Positions 1 through 16,600 of a DNA stretch of 60,000 bases are shown here, piece after piece. Both the position numbers and the translations under genes were made by a program. The stretch covers positions 10,877,391 through 10,937,390 of the forward strand of contig NC_135564.1 of assembly GCF_964340395.1 (NCBI RefSeq). Reading direction: 5' to 3'. The notes below the pieces were generated by a model. It was not told the origin of the DNA, did no database searches, and worked only from the letters and a program-made list of their open reading frames with translations. Origin of the DNA: Glandiceps talaboti (lineage: Eukaryota > Hemichordata > Enteropneusta > Spengelidae). Position 1 is the first letter of the stretch; each line of letters starts with the position of its first letter.

Positions 1-2160
<2,160 letters not shown>

Positions 2161-5049
2161 GTGACATTAGAAAATGTGGAAAACTTATAAGCACTAAATA
2201 TAACAAAGACATATTTCTCACCATGGAAACATTCATCTCTGTCACATTCATATTGCATTTTGACTATAAAAAACAACTTCTTGTGATTGCTAATTTCAAA
2301 TAGATAAAGGGATGTCCTATCAGTACAATGCTGCTGACCTTTTTTTCACTTCGTCCATCGATATTCTTCTACACATTATGAACAATTATGGAACATATTA
2401 GACTGAATTCTTTTGCTAAAATCGATGAATTAGAAAAGACATAAGTTGATGAATTAGAATAACTTAACTTGCTAATCAGTGAACTTATTTCTTCTATTGC
2501 TGATTTGATGTGTTTAGGTTAAAGTGTGTTTATTTCCGGCCAGCATTGTTTTGGGGTTTTTTTTGTAATGTTTATTTTAGGTACAGAGAGGGCTATAGAG
2601 AATGGGGATCCAATTGTTCATGCATCTGTCCTTGTCCAGCCATATCTTTGACATATATGAGCCAATTTCTTTGATACCTACCACAAAGAAACACTACAGT
2701 GGCATACTCAATTTGTAATGAGCATATCAAATTTAACCAACTTATGGCTATTTTATTGTAAAAATCCATTATTTGTACAGTTTTCTCAGATTCTGGCTTT
2801 CAAGTGATACTGTTTTAAAGACTTAGGTCCACATTGAGATTAAAATTTATATGTAAAAAAACAGATGTCTGGCAAGGCTATATAGAAAAATTTGGTCCAG
2901 AACAAAAGAATGATCCTATGCAATGTAGTAATCTGTATGATTCCTCAGATAAGATAGCACTAATGTGAGAACTTGGGATTGAAATCCGGGCCTTTATAAT
3001 CAAAAGATTACGAACCGATTTGAATCAAGAATATGACAGATGCTGTGTAAACCCGAAATACAGCAGCACAATTGAATAATATTGAGAATAATACTGCCTG
3101 TGAAGTAGTGTGCTTAAAGGCCCACTTTAGGGTTAAGATTTAGATCTACATGTGAACAACAATTGAGATATCGGAAAAATGGCCTTTTCAATCCGTATGC
3201 CTTGACTGATAAGATAACACTAATGTGATGACCCAGGATTGAAACATAGCCCTTTAAGTACCTTCAGTGTGGAATAGTGTGCTAAAGTAACTTCATGTGA
3301 AGTGTGTGTGGTTTTAGAACTGTGTGTTTGTAGTTGTGGGGTATGTGTCCTCTATGAAGCCTTGTTACATTGTCTTTGAAAAATGTGAATTCTTTCTGTG
3401 GAAGGTGCAATGTTATTTTTTTTTTATGTTATTGGCATGGAAGATTTTAAGTACCATATTTATTGACAAAAGAATCAGATATGTCCATATATTGACATAC
3501 AGAGTCACATATGTCTGTATACAGTTTATTCAGTTATCCCACTTCTTGCTTCATCTTTTGCAAGTTTATACCTTACTTTCTCTGTTGCATTGCACAATGC
3601 AGATGTATGCTTCACATATGATATGTGTATATTAGAAAATGCTGCTCAGACTGGATGGGTAGGAGTGCAACAGTAATAGATAGCGAAGTAAAGATCACCC
3701 GGGTACCTTCTAGAAACAACTATCTTCAATATTTCTATCCATGTAATTAATTTGGATGGACTTGCACAACTGAACGTGAGCAAATTATTTCCTTTCGAAG
3801 CTGCACTAGCTGCAACTGGAATGTTTTTTTGAAACTCTTTTGTTAGATATAATGATGACTAACTCCTAATATTGTAACACCCTGAATATTATTGAATTAC
3901 CCATAGGTAAACATTTGTGTAACTATACACATAATATGATACAATATATCCACACCCAAAAATCAGCACCCCCAGTGAAGTAACGATTTTACGATATCAC
4001 TTATTTATAAAACAGGCCTCTTATTGATGTGTAAAATATTTAATTATTGGGAATATGTTGTTGGTTGTCTGATCAAAAAAAATAATACCCCAGTTAAAAC
4101 TAGTGGAACTTTAACTTTTAATGTTATATTCGATAAAATGCCGCAAACTGAGGTTATTAGCTTTTTTTTCATACAATCTCAATTAAATTATTCTAGTGTA
4201 ATGTTTATGTCAATACATGCCTTTGATAACTTGAAAGAATCGTCTTCTGGTGTCGTTAGTAGTTAATGGCATTTCATCAACATTTTAGTAAAGTGCATAC
4301 TAAATTATAAAAGTGACTTACTTGATATAATACGCACACCTGGAGTTCTGCCTATAGCAAGGGATGGTTAAGTATGAATGCATAAGTAGAATACTAGTAC
4401 AGACAGATATGATTCACAACAAAAATTTCCCCCGAATATATATCACCTCTGCTTATGTCCCTTTGAATAGAGAGAAAGGAGTGCGGTGGGAATAGTTGGA
4501 CATCACGTACCGAGTTTGAAAATCTGGTCTATATTTCCAACCATAGAAATTTGTAATGCAATGATTAAAACACAACACTGAAAATTGCACCCTCAGACTA
4601 GACACAGGAAGCATATATATATATGTATGTATGCAAACTCGGCTTTGACCTAAAACAAAATCTCTCAAAAAATTGGCCAAATTTAGAAACTTTTTCCAAT
4701 GATCTGCTATTCAATACATCTGGAAAGATTTGACCTGTGAGTTGTAAAAACCAAAGTATTGGGTATATGATGCTGTATCAAGGAACATATATTATCAACA
4801 ACAAAAATTTGCTTTTGCACTATATACGAATTTACTTTTTCACCCCAAAGTTAACTGATTTATCCATATTTATGGAGAGTTGACGACCAAAAAATTAGTC
4901 AAAATACATAACTGCCAGACTTTCTGTCCCTTGGCTGGTAAGGTATGAGAAGTACCAGTTTTCACATTTATATTAAAACAGTCAAACTCTGTAATTAACA
5001 CTATATGTGGAAAAGTTTGGTTATCATATCTCCATGTAAGAGGTACATT

Positions 5050-5165
5050 GTGTCATTCCGCCCTCACCAGCCTTCTCTCACTGACTATCAATCTGAAGTG
5101 GAAGGGGTTGACCGATGTGTGAGGGCGCTCCATCACAGCGTACCTTACAGACTAATCTTGTAAAG
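5050..5165. repeat. Dispersed repeat, copy 1 (gagggcgc / tcttacagtct family)
   Basis: The text ccgccctcaccag...ttgaccgatgtgtgagggcgctcc...ccttacagacta reappears in opposite orientation at about 17805-17890, with fragments at about 47214-47245 and 54535-54570. Both ends carry the motif ttacagact or its complement, so it looks like a small inverted-repeat element. No protein is encoded. Confidence 0.55.
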
Positions 5166-6065
5166 TAATTCAAAGATTCAGTTCTCGTTCTGCTGTTAGA
5201 TCTAGTATAATTGTTGGGTAGAGACAAAATGTTGTTACTATCATTGTTCACGTGACAAAGGAACATTAAACGTGTAAAATTTAAAAGTATGTGGTATCAA
5301 AACAGCGGAGGTTTTATAATTTATTTTTATTGAATTTTTTTTTTGGACCAATTTGTACTCACGTGGACACAGAGTAAATATGACTTGTGGTATTATGCAA
5401 ATAATTTATACTGAAGCATGTACAGATGTGTATTATCTCTTATATCTAAATGTCAAAGACTTCCTACTGCAGCCTCTGTGCCTTTTGTACCATAGATGAT
5501 GTTAATAGATACCAGTATATGGATGTCTACTTGTGAGCTCTGTTCTGTGCGTAGTTACACAGACTGGAAATTTACTGCAGTATGAAATTTATGGAACCCT
5601 TGTAAAACTTTGAATAAGTGTGTGTACATGTATTTATAACCCCCTTCCATTTGTAAAAAGTAGAGCTATGCGATTGAACTTGAGCAAAAAATGAATACCT
5701 TTTTGTGTATACAAAATCTTAGATTTGAAGGAATAATTGAGGTCTTTGCAAAATGTGATATTTACTACCTTAGTCTCTTGTCAAACAGAAGGCCTGTCTC
5801 CCCAGCAGGAGAACAGAGATTCGCAAAGTGATGTTTCACAAGTTTTGTCATGGTACACACTTTATTGGTGAACCTTTCCTCCAATATACCCGGCAACTGT
5901 TGAGAAGGATTATTTAGCTTATTATATATGGGTTTTCTTTTTAGGAGATTGATGTGTTTGTAAAGTCAATTTTTTTGTTGTATACTGCCATCATGATATT
6001 TTGCAATGAAAAATAATGTAAATTCTACAAATTTGTGATTATGGATTGTTTCATGAGCATTTCTC

Positions 6066-6071
6066 AATAAA
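6066..6071 (+). promoter_or_regulatory. Poly(A) signal AATAAA, candidate end of GPATCH8 transcript
   Basis: AATAAA is followed within 25 nt by a T/GT-rich stretch (tcgatgtgtgtgc), the usual layout of a metazoan cleavage and polyadenylation site. No coding signal follows it before the 8.6-kb gene. Confidence 0.5.
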
Positions 6072-6204
6072 ATATTTCAGCTTTTATCGATGTGTGTGCA
6101 GCCAGCCATGATATATTGTTTGACTTGAATGTTGAAAATAGTAAGTTACACCCCCACATAATTAACCTTAATCACCAAATCCTGTTCATTCTTCCATCAA
6201 CTAG

Positions 6205-8340
<2,136 letters not shown>

Positions 8341-8449
8341 TACGTACGTACGTATGTATGTATGTATGTATGTATGTATGTATGTATGTATGTATGCATG
8401 CATGGATGTATGTATGTATGTATGTATGTATATATGTATGCGATATGTA

Positions 8450-8480
<31 letters not shown>

Positions 8481-8524
8481 ATGTACAGTATGTATGTCAT
8501 GTCAGACATGTTTTATGCTCACAT

Positions 8525-8582
<58 letters not shown>

Positions 8583-8585
8583 CGC
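8341..8585. repeat. (GTAT)n and (GT)n microsatellite block
   Basis: GTAT/GCAT tetranucleotides (8341-8500) are followed by a (TG)n run (about 8528-8572) and gcgcgcgc, directly upstream of the secreted-protein gene. All ORFs across it are repeat artefacts. Confidence 0.95.
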
Positions 8586-8663
8586 TATAGTGGTATCCGG
8601 GACGAATACATCATATGCCCACATTCGTCATGACATGTCTCCATGTATTTCATATAATTCAGA

Positions 8664-10060
8664 ATGAACCCAACTACCCCAAGAGTGCCTGTAGTGCTGG
8701 TTCTTACCTTAGCAATGATGCCTGTACTCGTGTCAGCAATTTGCCAGGAGAAGGGGGTACATCTAAACCCAACACAAATACGAAAAATCAAGACGGAATT
8801 CAACACCATTGAGATGCTAGAGCGTAATCCTGAAATGCTATTAGACTACCAGGAGCCTATTGTGGAGCTGACGACAACGCAACAAGCAATCATTTCGAAG
8901 CAACGACAAACTACGTTCAAAAAAGTTGACGACTTGCCCCAAACAGATTACATTGTCACAGTCGATGATAGCAACACTAGGTCAGGACAACAACTAATTA
9001 CGAAACCTCCAGTCAAGCCAACTGATCGACATCTTGCACCTAGGTACAAAGTGGGACGATTCTTTAGTAAAATCTTTGCTAACGAAGGTACAACTACCGC
9101 AGCTCCCCTTTGGCCACGTGCAAACAACCATAACCATCGGATGATCATGAGTGAAGAGATATTTCCCAGATCTTGGCGGGCATCCTCAAGTAATAGCGCA
9201 CGAGTTTGTGAAGCTACAACTGGTCTCAAAGCCCTAGTCCTAGCTTTAAACTCAACTGGTCACTTGGTCCAACTCGTGCAGGTAATATTTTGATTCAGTT
9301 GAATTATTTCTTTGATCAGTAATTTTGGTGATGGGTTAGGAGTCTTAGGACCATGCTTGATAGATGATAATATAAGAACCAATTTCAGCCTTTTGTATTT
9401 GTTGATCAAATGAACTTTACTTTCCTTTTTCATTGTAAGATTAAACAGGAAATCCTTACTTGATATTAACTGGAAAACAGGAAGTTGAAAACAGGTGGAC
9501 ACAAAAGACGTGATATGAAAACAGCACAGCTCTATCCGTACACACACACACACACACACACGCACGCACGCACGCGCGCACGCACGCACATACATACATA
9601 CATACATACATACATACATACATACATACATACATACATACATACATACATACATACATACATACATACATACATACATCGTTCTCGCAAGCCAGGGTTA
9701 TTATTTCTACCACTTCAGTGGGAGGCGCGTTAAGAACGTTGCCGTAAAACAGGCCGTGGTTTGCGACGATGACATACATACATGCATACAAATGTAAGAT
9801 AGGTTTTTCGTTCTTTTATGACCATACACTTAATGTTTATGGTTTCCTTTTCTATTTATTAGTTCCCAGAAAAGGATCAGCGCCAATGGATTTTTCAGGA
9901 GAAGTGTGTCCGTAATGTTTGCACAGGTGTGACTGGAAGCTGTTCGTGTGAAGAAGAATTATCTGAAGTTAATGCACTGGTCATTGATCTGCGTACCGGT
10001 CAACTTGTTGATACGTGGATAAATGCCCACAGTCAGTGCCTGGCTAAACTCAAGTTCTGA
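8664..10060 (+). CDS. Secreted neurotrophin/Spaetzle-type cystine-knot ligand (exons 8664-9281 and 9863-10060)
   Basis: Exon 1 (206 codons, phase 0) ends at a cag/gtaata donor and exon 2 starts after tctatttattag, giving 271 residues. Residues 8-25 are a hydrophobic signal peptide ending VSA. The pro-region runs to a furin-type RSWR at 169-172. The mature 99 residues carry six Cys (182, 221, 226, 233, 235, 265). The order Cys, long beta region, QWIFQEKC, short Cys cluster, then VNALVIDLRTGQLVDTWI before a last Cys follows the neurotrophin plan (ETKC ... Cys ... VKAL.MD....WR.I ... Cys). It also resembles Spaetzle. The terminal Cys-x-Cys of neurotrophins is reduced to one Cys and there is an extra Cys at 233, so disulphide pairing may differ. 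The start is supported by the signal peptide; an acceptor (ataattcag) two bases before the ATG implies an upstream 5' UTR exon. Gene structure is firm; family is tentative. Confidence 0.55.
9541..9676. repeat. (CA)n/(CATA)n microsatellite in the intron of the secreted-protein gene
   Basis: CA repeats grade into GCAC and then a long CATA array, all inside the 9282-9862 intron. The array is broken by a small inserted element at 9677-9771 and resumes as catacatacatg at 9772-9788. Confidence 0.95.
9677..9771. mobile_element. Short inverted-repeat element (MITE-like), 95 bp, inside (CATA)n
   Basis: It starts CATCGTTCTCGCAAGCCAG and ends CGTGGTTTGCGACGATG, so its ends are imperfect inverted repeats (CATCGT..CGCAA / TTGCGACGATG). 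A second copy of similar length is at 16766-16866. Related ends occur near 13950-13972 and 54148-54168. Its position within a tetranucleotide array suggests insertion into the microsatellite, but the repeat hides any target duplication. Confidence 0.6.
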
Positions 10061-10721
10061 TTCTGGAGAGCCAATCACGTGTCAAAACGTCACGATGACG
10101 TTTTACAATGATACTAGGAAGTCGTGTTACTAGTATACAGTATATTACCCAATGTTTGTAGAGTAGCTAATAGACCGTAGAAATTCAATAGACATAAACA
10201 GTACTGTTTTATTAAGTAAAGAGGATGTGTGGACAAGTTCTTGTGAAAAACAACTGAACGGAAGGCATACATTAGTATGGTAATCAAAGATAAGAAGTAT
10301 ACTTCGAAAAAGGAGAGAGACAGGATGGACTCATTACAATACACATGGCGTAGAGTTCATTTTGAAAATACAGAATAGTGTCAGTGTGACGTCACGCGTA
10401 CGGTGTAGAAACACCGGGTAGAGTATATGGACGTTTGATTTGAACAGATTGCTGTTTGAAATATAACCGGGCCATCGTCGTAACGGGCCGGCTAGTTACA
10501 CAATACTTTTTTTTTTAGCAGATCTAGAGTGAATGTTGTACTTTAATTTGATATCTTCAACTTGCAACTTAAACTCCTAGTTTTGTAGTTTTTATACATA
10601 TTCATATTAATAAAGAAACGTAATTCAATAAATTTAGTTGATTTCTTTCTTTTTCTTCAACTGTCTCAAAATAATTATTTGCATCGTGCATTCTGACAGT
10701 GTTCCGTGCATAATTGTAAAC
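10061..10721. other. Convergent intergenic region between the secreted-protein gene and T1
   Basis: Both flanking genes end here. A plus-strand AATAAA lies near 10611 and another near 10628. An isolated TGACGTCA palindrome is at 10387-10394. No coding sequence is seen. Confidence 0.5.
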
Positions 10722-11835
10722 TTATAGTTTCGGATTGTCAACATTAAATCTGATAATGCCATGAAAAATATCACTGCCTTTCTTCCTAATAATGAAATAC
10801 AAAATGTATGGCTTCAAACCACCCTCCCATGAAATTACTTCCAATCGATCGCCAGCGACACTCTCACCAATATAGAGAACTGACAGGGAGTGGACATGAT
10901 ATCGAGCAATGTCTTTCCTGAAGACTGTGTAGGCCTGGTCCTTGGCACCGCATGCAGCACAGTCCATACAGAACTTGATGTAATTCGAATGATTGACGTG
11001 GTTATTGCCATCAGTATCGCTATGAGCCACAACGATTGAATGGATGTACGATGATGGAGGTGGTCGATCTGTGATAGGGTTAATGTATTCACCTTTCACA
11101 CCGTGAACAAACCGCTGCGATGTCATCAGTACATCCCCTGGAAACTGTAGAGGCTTTCGTGTGTTTGAGTCTATTTGCACAAGAAGAGTCGAATTTCGAC
11201 AAACAAGCTCACCAGTGTTGGGCAACTGTAAGTCTTGCATGAAACTTAAGGATGATTTACCTACGTACTGCAATGTACAGACTCCTCTAAGTACCATGTT
11301 TCGTTTTAGTTTAGCAAGGGACGGGTAAACGATAATCTCTTGTGCTTTAACTACCACTAGATCTGTCATTTTTCTAACCCCTCCGCTGACAAGATTTTTG
11401 GCGATTTGCCTTGCAGAAAGTACCCGCATGTCTTGCGATATCAATGCCAGATTCCATACACTCACCTTCCCTGTAATACATAACAAGTTTACATGTAAAC
11501 GCTGAGAGCGATGAGAAGCTTAGAAGGCAAACTTAGTTCGTTTTTATCAAAACGGTACAGTGTGATAACTGTCTGGGTATATAGAACGCCAGTCTAATGA
11601 CTTTGGAGGATAAACAAATTTACCCGAGTAAGGTGATTGATTTTCTGGTAATAACCAAATAGATCAGAATTTGTAAATTTTAAAGATAACGGGTTAAATA
11701 GAATAAAATAATGATTGAGTAATTATGGAGAAAAATTCGCACCAAATACATACCTGTACTATCAAAATAATCGATTGGTACATCTTTGTAAAGAATATCA
11801 ACTCGGGTATTATCATGGGATGATTTTACTTCCAT
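10722..11835 (-). CDS. T1: double-hotdog acyl-thioesterase, FatA/FatB-like (exons 11835-11754 and 11470-10722)
   Basis: Two coding exons on the minus strand give 276 residues. Exon 1 is 82 nt (starts MEVKSSHDNTRVDILYKD, ends FDST) with donor acag/gtatgt; exon 2 follows tattacag. The split codon is Gly28, as in the other loci. Hotdog 1 spans exon 1 to about residue 140. Hotdog 2 carries HSDTDGNNHVNHSNYIKF, which keeps the Asp-x-Asn-x-His arrangement described for plant FatB, and a downstream Glu in YIGESVAGDRLEVISW at the place of the FatB Glu. Expected reaction: hydrolysis of a fatty acyl thioester (ACP or CoA); the substrate is unknown. No signal or transit peptide is seen. It is the only array member on the minus strand and lies head-to-head with T2. 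A possible 5' UTR donor (ggcaag/gtaaat) lies near 12861. Confidence 0.85.
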
Positions 11836-13056
11836 ATTCACAAGATTGCACAGGTACAGATCTCTGAAACAAATATCAAATTCACAAGTTGACGAAACGT
11901 GATACTCGGTCAATTTCATCAAACATCACCGATGCTGTCCGTGTTTAGATATCTCATTCATTGTTATCTTTACATGTAATACTGCAATATGGCTTGATAA
12001 GGACATATCAACTCATTACAAGTAAAACACGTTAAAAATACATATTTAATACATGAATAAGGGAAGGAATAAAGACATCAGAAAAATAGCATTCTTATTT
12101 AAATAGCAATATACTATTACTAATAAAATGATTTTAGACAGCGTGCTCGCTACTCCGGTCTGATTCCCTTGGTGAGAGTTTTAATATAAAAAAAACTATA
12201 GCCTGCAGACTCCATGCATTATTTTAATATAATTATAACGAAAGATCATTCTGACTGCTGTAGTATATCGGGGTTAAAGGTCAGTAAAAGTTCATTCACA
12301 TTGTCATGTACAACGTTTGATCTGCTAAACTTAGTGATCAGGACAAGGATTAACTTAGATTAGATTCTTTCGCTGTTGTTGGTTGATGCTGACAGAGACG
12401 TTTCACTCCACCATAGGGACACGTAGAATTTCTTAGATTGCTCTTTCTCTTGTATACAGGCTATTACATGTAAAATGATATCATAACGTTGTGACTTGAA
12501 TATATTTCCCTCTCTGCATCTGAAAATTGTTCCAAAAGACAAGACTGACTAAGTTGTATCACAGTATAGAGTAAATATTGATACATTCGTATAGTAGCAG
12601 GATTCGTGTGACATTTTTCTTAATATGTGTGCCTGTTCGCACCATGTCTCGTTGTGTTGAGTGGGACAACTCATTATTTAGCATGTTTAGCAGTGAACGA
12701 TACTATTATAAACAAACTTGAGCTCGAGAAAGGAAAATCTAGCAATTTTAACAGGGCTTGATTCAAATATCTGGTACACCATGTATCATAGTCCGTCTAT
12801 CATAACATAGGAACTGTGACAGTATGGCAGAATTTATAAGTCAGTAGATAACATTTACCTTGCCAGTGAATCAGTGATATCAAAGTTTACAGTCTCATGG
12901 TTATGAACTATGCGGAGGAAATCAAACCATTTAGGCAGGGATAGAAGGGATAAACGTTCACACGTAGCGAAGTTCTGCATGCTGACATCACTTCTGTGAC
13001 ACCCGTAGTAAAATCACTATACATTGATCTGGTGACAATCTTTCGCTTTTTTCAGA
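11836..13056. other. Non-coding region upstream of T1
   Basis: AT-rich with no supportable ORF. It presumably holds the T1 5' UTR and promoter; the minus-strand donor-like sequence near 12861 is the only splice signal I would point to. Confidence 0.4.
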
Positions 13057-13154
13057 TTACTTTGCTATTTTAAAAGATGATCCAAATCTTACCTTCAGTC
13101 TCCAGTCTATACAATTATCTCGGCTAACCCAAGGTGCCACTAACGCACAGTGAC

Positions 13155-13251
13155 CCCAGATGAACTTTGAACATTGAACTGGAATATACCGAAACACGAC
13201 TTTACAGATATTAGACTCGCCATCGCTTGTATACAGTGCGTGTTTGGCCAT
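13155..13251 (-). pseudogene. Possible relic or alternative first exon of the thioesterase family
   Basis: The minus-strand reading starts MAKHALYTSDGESNICKV and continues VFRYIPVQCSKFIWG. It resembles first exons of the array, especially T3 ([19 protein letters not shown]): Met, a short lead, Asp-Gly, then hydrophobic-FR-hydrophobic-Pro. It is about 15 nt longer than the 82-nt norm, the FDxxG motif is lost, and the following gggtcact is a poor donor. It lies 1.4 kb upstream of T1 on the same strand. It may be a dead duplicate, an alternative exon, or chance. Confidence 0.3.
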
Positions 13252-14141
13252 TTATAGTAGTGCATGATTCGGCAAACATAGTTAAGGCGTAGATAAAAAA
13301 CTATCACATTTTAACCTTTATTATACATAAATTTAATAAAAAATTAACTGAAATATGAGCAGCAGCACTAGTAACCATGGTAACAAAGTATACATGTCCT
13401 TTACAGCAGGTTGATGTAGTTTTTTAATTTTAAAAGTCATTTGCATAATTAATTAATTCACAAATTAAGTGATATACCGTTTATGGTAGCTAACAATTTC
13501 ACACGCTTATAACGTACAGAATTAACATACACATTTCCACTTTCACATTATATACACATTATATACACATTTACCGTAATAAGTCCACAACAAGGCAAAA
13601 CATGAATAAAAGACATCAACAACCTTGGATTTTGAAGATTATTACCCTGATTTGCAAGACAATGAAAAACTAAAGTACTTGGTGTCAAGAAAAAGTGAGA
13701 AATTTGACAAGGTTTATTGAGAAAATATTTTTAAAGAGAAGGGACAACTTATACATTAGCAGACAGTACCATGCGTCTTGTTTGCCTTGTACATAACATT
13801 TTCTTCATTGCAATATGCCCTTCATTCTGTTCTAGTTAAGTTTCAATTTACTAAGGTGACACATACACCCATTTGGCTGGAAGGTTGCGTATTGTAACTT
13901 TTTTTGGTCTACTTTACCTCATGTCACTATAATAAACTATTTACGACTGTGTGCTCTGGCTTGTGAGAACGAATGGTTCTCGTTAGAATCTCCACATTTA
14001 CTGTTTCACATATATAGGAAAACATATCGTAATTCTTGTTACACAGAACCATTGTTAATATTGATATGTAATTACTCCGTCGTTCATGTTTGTCAATGTT
14101 TGTACGGTTTACTGTTTTTTGTTTGTGTAGTTCTGTACCTA

Positions 14142-14193
<52 letters not shown>

Positions 14194-14325
14194 CATAAAC
14201 ACAACTAACTAAGCCTAAGCTCCCTGTCTCCGAACAAGACGGCTATTCATTGGAAGAATTCGAAGTTGAACTCTGACATGATTTGACATGACATGACATT
14301 GTCACCTGATTCCTTGTCAGATACC
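13252..14325. other. T1-T2 intergenic region, head-to-head
   Basis: No gene is seen. It contains a (GTT)n run at about 14143-14191, a copy of the dispersed tctggcttgtgagaacg end near 13957, and AT-rich DNA. An acceptor-like tccttgtcag at 14311-14320 would define the start of the T2 exon that carries the ATG. Confidence 0.4.
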
Positions 14326-14365
14326 ATGTTACATACAAATATCGGTGTCAACGCTTTATACCTTC

Positions 14366-16600
14366 ATGGAATCTCGGGTATCTGAAGACGGGAGGGAATA
14401 CCTGGTACATCCCAACGCGTTCATAGAGAGAGTGTTTTTCGATGAAGGTTTGTATATTACAAAACTTTGTAGACAGTCAAATTGATTTTTTTGTCGAGAC
14501 TTGCTGGAACAGTGCAGTGCTCGATAAATATAAATTTCATAGTTACGTGTATAATGACTAATAGACATTGAACCATATCTGTTGTTTAATACGTTGAATT
14601 TGACACTTCCTTAGAATCCAGTAGACCAAGATATTATTTTAAACCGGTGCGAAATTTCGTTTCAATATATACAGGGATGGGTTCGAGGCACTGTGTATGT
14701 TAACTTGCATTGTGACGCATTCTATATAGTGTCATTTCTATATTCCACAGTATATAGAACTACACGTCACCACCACAGGGAGACCAGGCTTAGCTAGTAT
14801 GTTTATGACAAGACAAAAACAAACAAACAAACAAACAAACAAATATATCAACCTTGACAAAGATGACAGAAATGTACGTCAGAGTAATTATGAAAATTAC
14901 AATACGGTCACCCCGCGTAATCACCCTATATGAAATGGTTCTCGTGGGTGATTCTAAAGAGAAACGTTTCAGAGAGACTGATTACGCAGTGTGACCGTAT
15001 TGTAATTACTCTGTTTTTGTTTATCGCAGGCATAACTAACTAACTAAGCCAGGTGTCCGTGTGGTTACCACATCTGCATTAGGTATTGTACAGTGGACAA
15101 AAAATATTCGTTGTTGTTATCGCTCCTGATAATCATTCGATAACGACGAATTTGTGAAGCTTAAAGTACAGCAACAAAGTCCAAACCTGGTTGAAGCCGA
15201 GTAATATCGATTGGAGTATGCCTAGGATACCTACATTACGAATCTTTCAAGGCAAAGATATCCAATCCTAAGCTTGGTGAAAACTTAAAAAAATATTTTT
15301 TTTTGTCAAAAGACTGAAGACAAAAGTGCTCTGTCGATTGGTTTTATACATGATTTAGAACTTCCTTTTGATATTGAGGTGTGATTTTTTTAAAAAAAAT
15401 TTTAAACGTGGCCTGTTTCTGTGTATGCAAATAAGGTCAACAACTCTCTTGTCTGTGTGTGTCTCGTCTGTTAGGTACGTCGTTACGGAGCTATCACCCT
15501 CACACATCGGCCAGTGAAACAAACGTATTTTACACACAGTCTATATGTCTCCTATTTACTGAGCTACAGTGAACAACTTGATTAGTCAGCCGAGCTTACT
15601 TGTTAGTCTGCCCAACACAACTATATTCGCATCTGTATATACGAAAAATTAACAAAGTAAAAAATAACCATACATGACAGGATGTATGCCTTTACGATTT
15701 TAATTGAACTCAGTTGCTGGGAATCACTAGGAATGAAACACCATTTTAGGAGATTGATTACTAATGATTGTCCCCAATCCTACAATAGGATACATCAATT
15801 TTATGTTTTAATATATTGATATGTTATTTGTTTTTTTTACAGGGAAGCTAGACATTGCGAACTTGATTTTATCTGCCCATTCACTGTGGCAAGATGCAAC
15901 ATTCTCAGCAAACTATCATGCTGCACCTGCGAAGCCTCAACACCAGCAGTTTGACGAAACGTTGAAATTCGCGAAAGCGATAGAAATAGATGTATATCCA
16001 GGTCTTTATAGGGAATCGAGGAACATCTTCGCAGATGTGCTTGGTATTGTGACGGTTCCACACATAGGAAAGTCATCATTTACTATTGTAGTAGAGGTTC
16101 GTCATCGCAAAAGTCAGATAGTGATCTTCAGGATGTGTATCTTACTTGTTGTAGTAGATGTGGCATCTAGACTCAGTGTACCAATTGAAGAGTCTATAAG
16201 GCAGAGGAGTGGAAAGTTGATCAAAGGAACCAAACCAGCCTTTATGAAACCTTTGGAAAGACGACCAGCATTGTATTCATACCCAGTGACCGTTCTCGAC
16301 GACGTCTTGGATATCCAAAATCATGTCAGACAAGAAGTTTACGTAAGATATTGTTACCAATGCGCATTGTCGGCAGCAAGGGAACGTGTATACTCAGCGA
16401 TAGCAACCGATATTTCAAAGTATGAAATTGCGCATCTGTCTGGCTTACACATAGATGAAGCCATGGTGGAAGATAGGTTAAAGGTCATCACGTGGGAAGA
16501 GGATGAGAACCCATACACTCTGTACTTTATTATCAAAAAAGAAAGCCGAGATATTTTTCACTGTGTGATCAGGTTTAGTCACGAAAGACCAAAATTATAG
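14366..16600 (+). CDS. T2: double-hotdog acyl-thioesterase, divergent active site (exons 14366-14447 and 15843-16600)
   Basis: Exon 1 (82 nt) starts MESRVSEDGREYLVHPNAF and ends FFDE before a gtttgt donor; exon 2 follows a poly-T tract and acag. The product is 279 residues with the split Gly28. Hotdog 1 includes IEIDVYPGLYRES and VTVPHIGKSSF. Hotdog 2 has DVLDIQNHVRQEVYVRYC, where the usual D-x-N-x-H reads D-I-Q-N-H: the Asn is Gln and HVN becomes HVR. The Glu of LHIDEAMVEDRLKVITW is kept. The conserved GELxCR block of hotdog 1 is replaced by RHRKSQIVIFRM. This is the most divergent member, so reduced or changed activity is likely, yet the frame is intact over 252 codons. An upstream ATG at 14326 is out of frame. 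Candidate poly(A) signals (AATAAA) lie near 17111 and 17187. Confidence 0.8.
14881..15012. mobile_element. MITE, 132 bp, in the T2 intron
   Basis: Left end AGAGTAATTATGAAAATTAC then aatacggtcaccccgcgtaatca; right end, read in reverse complement, AGAGTAATTACAATACGGTC then acactgcgtaatca. The arms of about 33 bp are near-identical apart from one short indel, with a non-coding centre. No clear target duplication is seen. Confidence 0.75.

Larger units (their letters stand above)
2161..6090 (+). other. Probable 3' UTR of the GPATCH8 gene
   Basis: There is no supportable ORF for 3.9 kb after the stop codon. The stretch is AT-rich and ends at a canonical AATAAA followed by GT-rich sequence. Two related segments of about 150 bp (about 2827-2997 and 3119-3257, sharing gataagatagcactaatgtg-like text) form an old direct repeat. 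A dispersed repeat sits at about 5055-5160. The UTR extent is inferred, and another AATAAA could be used. Confidence 0.5.

Noticed and set aside
10387-10394. Isolated TGACGTCA palindrome between two gene 3' ends
   Set aside because: It lacks the donor and exon context seen at T4-T7 and is not near a start site I can identify.
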